DNA of 11,511 nucleotides, from contig JAIROD010000435.1 in NCBI GenBank assembly GCA_031257725.1, positions 1 through 11,511 on the forward strand, read 5' to 3'. The notes under the pieces are model-generated. The model made no database searches and was not told the origin of the DNA. It saw nothing but the letters and a program-made list of their open reading frames with translations. Below are positions 6,997-11,511 of this stretch, one piece after another. The position numbers and the translations under genes are program-made. The DNA comes from Planctomycetaceae bacterium. GTDB taxonomy: Bacteria; Planctomycetota; Planctomycetia; Pirellulales; Thermoguttaceae. How positions within the stretch are numbered: position 1 is the first letter of the stretch; every line of letters begins with the position of its first letter.

Positions 6997-7160
6997 GGGA
7001 ATCTCTCATAATTCAGAATTTACCGAAGTCAACGGCGTGGGCTTGCCCCGTGTTGTTAGGTTTAACCCCCAAACACGGGGTAAACCCCGTCGTTAACTAT
7101 TAACTATTAATTTATTAATTAATAGGTTGAAAATAAAAAATTGAATGATGAGAGATGCCC
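6997..7160 (+). repeat. Family A element, copy A2 (complete, with TAAT flanks)
   Basis: The best-preserved family A copy, 164 bp. The left end is GGGAATCTCTCATAATTCA and the right end, inverted, is GGGCATCTCTCATCATTCA (17 of 19 match). It is flanked by TAAT on both sides (6993-6996 and 7161-7164), consistent with a 4-bp target duplication. The interior has the GTTAACGGCG-type palindrome and CACGGGGTAAACCCCG, followed by an ATTAACTATTAATTTATT-type AT repeat that A1 lacks. It lies directly upstream of infA, so infA transcription must start within or just downstream of it, or read through it. Confidence 0.8.
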
Positions 7161-7176
7161 TAATTTCATTAAATCA

Positions 7177-7192
7177 TTTATTTCGAAATAAA
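7177..7192. promoter_or_regulatory. Perfect 16-bp palindrome, possible operator
   Basis: TTTATTTCGAAATAAA reads identically on both strands. A two-fold symmetric site with no loop suits a dimeric regulator better than an RNA hairpin. It lies in the divergent region between infA and the sensor kinase. The role is inferred only, and an AT-rich palindrome of this length can arise by chance. Confidence 0.35.
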
Positions 7193-7236
7193 GACGATCA
7201 ACATTTTATACCTGAAAAAACAAATTCCAAGACCCC

Positions 7237-7266
7237 CCTGATAAAAACTTTCCTGATAAAGACTTC
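7237..7266 (+). repeat. 15-bp tandem duplication
   Basis: CCTGATAAAAACTTT is followed directly by CCTGATAAAGACTTC, with two mismatches, and then a partial third start (CTG). The function is unknown. Confidence 0.55.
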
Positions 7267-7320
7267 CTGTTTTTGTTTCATTTGTCTCTCATGCCCCTAT
7301 ACTGTCAACGGGTAGAAATT

Positions 7321-7411
7321 GGGAATCTCTAATAATTCTGAATTTAGCGAAGTCAACGGCGTGGGCTTGCCCCGCGTTGTTCGACTTAACCCCAAAACAC
7401 GGGGTAAACCC
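7321..7411 (+). repeat. Family A element, copy A3 (truncated)
   Basis: It begins GGGAATCTCTAATAATTCTG and keeps the CAACGGCGTGGGCTTGCC and CACGGGGTAAACCC portions, but stops there. The CGTCGTTAAC half, the AT arm and the right inverted repeat are missing. The break at CCC is followed by TAAT, the same four bases that flank A2, so an internal deletion joining two CCC triplets is one explanation. Element B3 follows about 15 bases later. Confidence 0.7.
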
Positions 7412-7426
7412 TAATACTACTGTAAT

Positions 7427-7588
7427 CGTAATATATCAGTGGAATATTTTTTTTTAACGATTCAGTTGTTTCCTCCGAATGACCACCCCTTGCCCCTCCG
7501 AAGGAGGGGAATAATTCCCCTCCTTCGGAGGGGCAGGGGTGGTAAAAAATAAACTTCAATCTCCGAAAAATTCCACTGATATATTACA
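7427..7588 (+). repeat. Family B element, copy B3, with a different interior
   Basis: The most exact family B ends: left CGTAATATATCAGTGGAAT and right, inverted, TGTAATATATCAGTGGAAT (18 of 19 match), which suggests the youngest copy. Total length is 162 bp. Unlike B1 and B2, the interior has no GGGGTAAACCCC units. It carries a large GC-rich double palindrome (7482-7543) flanked by T- and A-rich arms. Its right end lies some 80 bases before the kinase start, so the kinase promoter must lie close to or within it. Confidence 0.75.
7482..7543. repeat. GC-rich double palindrome inside B3
   Basis: Two arms of 29-30 bp (7482-7511 and 7515-7543) are inverted copies, differing by one extra T in the left arm and separated by TAA. 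Each arm is itself a smaller hairpin, CCCCTCC-GAA-GGAGGGG. The DNA could extrude a cruciform, and RNA could form either one long stem or two short stems. It is not followed by a T run on the plus strand, so a simple terminator is unlikely for that strand. Confidence 0.75.
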
Positions 7589-7612
7589 ATATTTCATCAA
7601 TATTCTTTTGGT

Positions 7613-7629
7613 AACCCGGTTGTCGGGTT
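7613..7629 (+). other. Small hairpin in the kinase leader
   Basis: AACCCG and CGGGTT form a 6-bp stem around a GTTGT loop, about 40 bases before the kinase ATG. It would lie in the 5' untranslated region if transcription starts upstream. Regulation is unproven. Confidence 0.35.
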
Positions 7630-7669
7630 GGACGGATTTTCAGGGAAATTTATTTTTTTGCACAGACCA

Positions 7670-10600
7670 ATGAATATCAAAAAATTTTTTTCACAGAATA
7701 TTATTCTGATTTTGTTCATTTTTGCTTTTGTGATTGTTTTTGGCGTAACGATCGCCGCCAATTCATTCAGTTCGTTTTTGTTGCGAACGATGGAGTTCAA
7801 TATCGAACAACGCATGAAAGTCGCCAGTATGAGAATCGTTGATCTCACTTCCGCCGAAGAACTCGATCAGTACCGCACCGTTGATGATATGCAAAAACCC
7901 GCCTACCAAGCGTTGCGGCATAAACTGCGGGAATTCACCGAATCCGCCGATATTCTCTACGCCTTCTACTCCCGACATATCAACGGTAATATCTATTACA
8001 TCGTCGATAACGACTTCGACGAAACAACCCGCGTCGGATTAGATACCAAACCCTTCAATTCACAACGCACCCCGTGGATCCGTCAGGCATTGGAAGGACA
8101 AACCATCGTCTCCGGTTTGGGGAACTACACCCCAGGTTGGGAAGGAATTTACAGCGCCTACTCGCCCGTGTTAGATAAAAACGGAAAAGTGGTCGCTATT
8201 GCCGGAATCGATATACTCGATCACGACATCGTGTTCGCTCGACGGATGTTGACCATTCTCACCGTCATCCAACTCATCGGCGTGTTCACCGTGTTCGGCG
8301 GCATTTTCATCATTCTCATACGACACCAAACAATACAAAATATCCCAAACACTCTCAAAGAAAATTCCATACAACGTCGCTTTTTAGTATTATCCATTTG
8401 CCTTTTTTTCTTTGTCTGTGCGGGAGCCGTTGTTGTTTTCGTATTCTCCATGCAACGATTAAACGAAGACAAAATCGAACAGAGTTTAAGTTTGGCGGTC
8501 GAAAGTATGAAACTGCGGATGGCAAACACGGTCAACGCCGATTTACACTTGGCAGTTAAAATGGCAGACGCTCCGGTGATAAAAAATTATTTTCTCAATC
8601 CCAATGATCCCCAACAACACGAACAAGCCCTCGCCTCCATCGAAGCCTATCGCCGAAACTTCGCCAAATTACGTTCCATTTTCTGGATCAACGATGTTGA
8701 TAAGATTTTACACTGCGACGGCGCATCACCTTACACCGTTGATCCCAATCTTCCCGACAACTATTGGTATCATATGACCCTCCACGAAACCAAAACGTAT
8801 AATTGTAATATCAACTACAATCCAGACCTCCTGACAACAAAACTTTGGATAAATGTTCCCGTTTTTGAAAACAATAAAGCCGTCGGTATGGTCGGAACCA
8901 GTATTGAACTTTCCGAATTTCTTGACACGCTTTATAGCCATGTTGATCTTGGAACTGCAATAGACCTCTATTTCTTTAACGCCCAAAATGAAATAACCGT
9001 AGCACGCGATTTATCCCTCGCCTTTGACAAAAAAAGCCTTATTAAACATTGGGGACAAGCAGGTCGGAAAGTGGTCGAAACGGCAAACAAACCCAATGCT
9101 CCGAATATTCAAATCATTACGCATGATAAATTTAAGTATGCGGTGAGCTCGATTCCTCTGTTGAACTGGTATATTGTCGCCGCCGTTCCCGTCCCGTTCA
9201 ACATCTTGTTTGACAACACCATGATTACTCTTTTTGTCATTTTATTGGGATTGGTTTTTGTCATTTTTATTGGGTTGAATGTTTTTGCTGCGTCGATACA
9301 AAATACGGTGAATGTTCAAAATCACCGGCTGCTGGAATTAGCCACAGAATCACAAGCCGCCAATGATGCCAAAAGCAGTTTCCTGGCGATGGTGAGTCAT
9401 GAAATCCGTACCCCAATGAATGCAATTCTTGGTATGTCGGAATTACTTCTTCGTAAAGAGTTGCCGGAAAACGCCTACAAAGATGCGGAAAGTATTAAAC
9501 AAGCCGGTTCCAATTTGCTTTCCATTATTAACGATATTCTTGATTTTTCAAAAATCGAATCCGGCAAAATGGATATTATCGAGACAAATTATACCTTTGA
9601 CTCGCTGATCAATGATTGTATCAATATTACCATCAACCGTATTGGCGAAAAACAATTGGATTTTGTTGTCAATATTGATCCAACGATTCCGTGTGCTTTT
9701 TTCGGCGATATGGTTCGCATCCGACAAGTCTGCTTAAATCTCCTTTCCAATGCAATTAAATATACACAAAAAGGAAAGATTACTTTTCGTGTCAAAGGCG
9801 AATATCGTCATGACAAAGATCGTGATGACGAAATATTACTTTTATTCGAAGTTATTGATACGGGGATCGGTATCAATCCCGATGATATGTCGAAACTTTT
9901 TGCGTATTTCAGTCAAGTTGATACCCATCGGAATCTCAGTATTGAAGGAACTGGTTTAGGGCTGGCGATTAGCCGCAGCATTTGCCGTTTGATGGGCGGA
10001 GATATTACGGTACAAAGTGATTACGGTTATGGCAGTACATTTACCGCTTGTATTCCTCAAAAAATTGTTGATTCACACCCCTTCGGTTCGGTAAAAAAGG
10101 AATCACTCATTCAAGCGAGTAAACAATATGAAGTTCCATTTATCGCTCCCAGTCTGCATATTCTGGCGGTTGATGATATTGAGACTAATTTGACCGTTCT
10201 TTCAGGACTTCTTGCACCTTACCAAGCGCAGATTACTCTTTGCACCTCAGGAGAAGATGCTATTACGTTAATAAAAAACAGGTTCTTTGATTTTGTCTTG
10301 ATGGATCACATGATGCCCGGAATGGATGGCGTGGAAACGGTGTCGCAAATACGGAATTTAGAAAACGTATATTACAAAAATCTTGCCATCATCGCTTTGA
10401 CCGCCAACGCCGTTTCCGGTATGCGTGAAATGTTCCTGAAACAGGGATTCGATGATTTTCTCTCAAAACCTATCGAAATCTCAAAACTTGATGAACTCAT
10501 GTCAAAATGGACTCCCAACGAAAAGAAACTACCGGTTGAAAAAATTACTTGGGAACAAAAAGCGACGGAAATCGAAACAGAAACAAAAATGGAAATCGAA

Positions 10601-11311
10601 ACGTTGCCTGTGATTTTTGGTGTGGATGTTGCGAAGGGAATTGCGATGACTGGCGGAACGATTGAGGGTTACAAAAAAGTGTTGTCCATGTTCTGCAAAG
10701 ATACCCAAAAACGTTTTCCTCTGCTGAAAAATTTTCTTGTCAACAACGAATCTCTTTCCGATACTTTTTCCGACAATGATTTTGCCGCATTAACGGTACA
10801 AATTCACGCCTTGAAAAGTGCTGCCGCTTCTCTTGGGGCAACAGAACTTTCCGCTGAAGCGGTCAAACTCGAAGATGCCGGTAACGCCAAAGACTTGACA
10901 ACCATCAAAAAGATGTTACCTGAATTTGTCCAACAGTTGATGCGTCTTACGGAGGCGATTACCGCCTATCAAGAAGCCGGCAAAAAACAAGAAACACTTA
11001 CTCCGTTACCGTCAAATACCGAAACGGAGCCGGATCATTTGATCAACTCTGCAATCAGAATTTCGTTGTTAAAGAAACTGGTCGATGCGTTACAGTTCAA
11101 AAAAATCAAAGACATTGATCCGATTTTAGAAAAACTTGAAGTACAAACTTTTGATACTGCCGCCAGAGCAATATTGGAACAAATTTCCGATGATGTTTTG
11201 ATTGCCGAATATGACAAAGCGTTGGAAGCGGCTGCCGTGTTGCTGAATAACAGCGGTAACCCCTCCCGTAAACGGCGGGGTTTACCCCGCGTTTGCCCCA
11301 TGTTTGGATAG
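7670..11311 (+). CDS. Hybrid sensor histidine kinase, tandem Cache-like sensors, REC and HPt
   Basis: A membrane phosphorelay kinase of 1213 residues from the ATG at 7670. The frame extends to a TTG at 7628, which is less likely. Order: TM1 about 10-31; a periplasmic Cache-type sensor ending in the signature WIRQALEGQ...YSPVLDKNGKVVAIAGIDI (136-182); TM2 about 193-217; TM3 about 238-260; a second periplasmic Cache-like sensor about 265-510; TM4 about 517-540. HisKA follows with SHEIRTP (phospho-His577). The ATPase domain has N-box NLLSNAIKYT (Asn694), DTGIGI (730-735) and GTGLGLAIS (760-768). The receiver has Asp835/836, phospho-Asp879 (LMDHMMPGMDG), Thr911 and Lys933. The HPt has HALKSAAASLGA (His1046), followed by a helical tail. 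No HAMP is apparent. All catalytic residues are present, so an internal His-Asp-His relay is expected. The ligand and final partner are unknown, and no regulator gene is adjacent. The last dozen or so codons lie in repeat DNA. Confidence 0.93.
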   Translation: MNIKKFFSQNIILILFIFAFVIVFGVTIAANSFSSFLLRTMEFNIEQRMKVASMRIVDLTSAEELDQYRTVDDMQKPAYQALRHKLREFTESADILYAFYSRHINGNIYYIVDNDFDETTRVGLDTKPFNSQRTPWIRQALEGQTIVSGLGNYTPGWEGIYSAYSPVLDKNGKVVAIAGIDILDHDIVFARRMLTILTVIQLIGVFTVFGGIFIILIRHQTIQNIPNTLKENSIQRRFLVLSICLFFFVCAGAVVVFVFSMQRLNEDKIEQSLSLAVESMKLRMANTVNADLHLAVKMADAPVIKNYFLNPNDPQQHEQALASIEAYRRNFAKLRSIFWINDVDKILHCDGASPYTVDPNLPDNYWYHMTLHETKTYNCNINYNPDLLTTKLWINVPVFENNKAVGMVGTSIELSEFLDTLYSHVDLGTAIDLYFFNAQNEITVARDLSLAFDKKSLIKHWGQAGRKVVETANKPNAPNIQIITHDKFKYAVSSIPLLNWYIVAAVPVPFNILFDNTMITLFVILLGLVFVIFIGLNVFAASIQNTVNVQNHRLLELATESQAANDAKSSFLAMVSHEIRTPMNAILGMSELLLRKELPENAYKDAESIKQAGSNLLSIINDILDFSKIESGKMDIIETNYTFDSLINDCINITINRIGEKQLDFVVNIDPTIPCAFFGDMVRIRQVCLNLLSNAIKYTQKGKITFRVKGEYRHDKDRDDEILLLFEVIDTGIGINPDDMSKLFAYFSQVDTHRNLSIEGTGLGLAISRSICRLMGGDITVQSDYGYGSTFTACIPQKIVDSHPFGSVKKESLIQASKQYEVPFIAPSLHILAVDDIETNLTVLSGLLAPYQAQITLCTSGEDAITLIKNRFFDFVLMDHMMPGMDGVETVSQIRNLENVYYKNLAIIALTANAVSGMREMFLKQGFDDFLSKPIEISKLDELMSKWTPNEKKLPVEKITWEQKATEIETETKMEIETLPVIFGVDVAKGIAMTGGTIEGYKKVLSMFCKDTQKRFPLLKNFLVNNESLSDTFSDNDFAALTVQIHALKSAAASLGATELSAEAVKLEDAGNAKDLTTIKKMLPEFVQQLMRLTEAITAYQEAGKKQETLTPLPSNTETEPDHLINSAIRISLLKKLVDALQFKKIKDIDPILEKLEVQTFDTAARAILEQISDDVLIAEYDKALEAAAVLLNNSGNPSRKRRGLPRVCPMFG
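11268..11294 (-). repeat. 27-bp repeat unit inside the kinase 3' end
   Basis: GTAAACGGCGGGGTTTACCC followed by CGCG is the inverse of the unit found in B1 and B2 (GGGGTAAACCCC-GCCGTTAAC). It lies in frame in the last codons of the kinase and encodes the basic tail around KRRGLPRV. No family A or B end sequences are recognisable around it. Confidence 0.7.
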
Positions 11312-11439
11312 ACCCATGTTTGCACCGCGATTCCCCTCCCCCTTCACCGTAACATTATTTCCAACCTGATTTTCCTAACAAAACCATTTAACAAAAAATA
11401 TTCGAAAAACTAATGCCGCTTTTTATGGCAACATAAAAT

Positions 11440-11463
11440 GTAACTGTCTATTTTAATTTTTAT
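11440..11463 (+). other. Third copy of the AT-rich 3' module
   Basis: GTAACTGTCTATTTTAATTT plus four bases matches the minus-strand segment after tyrA with two mismatches in 24, and more loosely the one after hrpA. Here it follows the kinase at a greater distance (about 130 bases) and leads into a different palindrome, not a family B end. Confidence 0.5.
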
Positions 11464-11480
11464 TAGTCCTGCAAGGACTA
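11464..11480. repeat. Small palindrome TAGTCCT-GCA-AGGACTA
   Basis: A perfect 7-bp stem with a three-base loop. It lacks a following T run on either strand, so an intrinsic terminator is not supported. It may be a REP-like intergenic palindrome or an mRNA 3'-end stabiliser. Confidence 0.5.
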
Positions 11481-11511
11481 TTAAGTAAAATACTTTATTA
11501 ACCGTATGCTT

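Larger units (their letters stand above)
7165..7320. other. Gene-free spacer between A2 and A3
   Basis: No coding region is supported. It holds a perfect 16-bp palindrome (7177-7192) and a 15-bp tandem duplication (7237-7266), annotated separately. The rest is AT-rich with no further recognisable signal. Confidence 0.5.
11312..11511. other. Gene-free right edge
   Basis: No gene is supported. Just after the kinase stop, CCCATGTTTG repeats a string from within the final codons (11298-11307 and 11313-11322). The remainder is AT-rich, with the shared 3' module at 11440-11463 and a palindrome at 11464-11480. An ATG at 11507 cannot be judged at the window edge. Confidence 0.5.

Noticed and set aside
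7628..7669. TTG start extending the kinase by 14 residues
   Set aside because: The extension overlaps the leader hairpin and puts non-typical residues before the membrane segment. The ATG at 7670 begins a normal short basic lead (MNIKKF) into TM1.
11464..11480. Intrinsic terminator after the kinase
   Set aside because: The stem is only 7 bp and no T run follows on either strand.

Overview
The window (about 11.5 kb, AT-rich) looks like chromosomal DNA of a low-GC, probably planctomycete-like bacterium. That placement is an inference from the style of the proteins (short-N-terminus HrpA helicase, class 1B-like dihydroorotate dehydrogenase, IF-1), the near absence of Shine-Dalgarno sequences and a tRNA gene without an encoded CCA. 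No marker settles the taxon.

Layout. 1-170: unassigned leader with a strong hairpin. 171-483: two abutting short inverted-repeat elements (A1, B1). 514-4137 (minus): DEAH-box RNA helicase HrpA. 4138-4543: gene-free, holding TTTCGTGT repeats and element B2. 4544-5398 (minus): prephenate dehydrogenase TyrA. 5399-5680: gene-free, mostly element A4. 5681-6571 (minus): dihydroorotate dehydrogenase PyrD. 6595-6667 (minus): tRNA-Thr(CGU). 6737-6967 (minus): translation initiation factor IF-1. 6968-7669: a 700-base gene-free stretch made largely of elements A2, A3 and B3 plus short palindromes and tandem repeats. 7670-11311 (plus): a large membrane hybrid histidine kinase with two periplasmic sensor regions, a receiver and an HPt domain. 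11312-11511: gene-free tail with a small palindrome.

Genes. infA, tRNA-Thr and pyrD are tightly packed on one strand and probably share a transcript. hrpA and tyrA are separate housekeeping genes on that strand. The kinase is divergent from infA, and the 700-base element cluster lies between them. No dedicated response regulator gene is visible, so the kinase must pass its phosphate through its own HPt to something outside the window.

The most unusual content is the intergenic DNA. Two families of 90-170 bp non-coding, MITE-like elements occur in seven copies. Family A has GGGAATCTCT...AGAGATGCCC ends and family B has TGTAAT...TCAGTGGAAT ends. They share an internal GGGGTAAACCCC / GTTAAC palindromic module. 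In family B the ends stay the same while the interior is either 27-bp tandem units or an unrelated GC-rich double palindrome. A piece of the same module forms the last codons of the kinase, and a shared AT-rich 3' module follows three of the genes.
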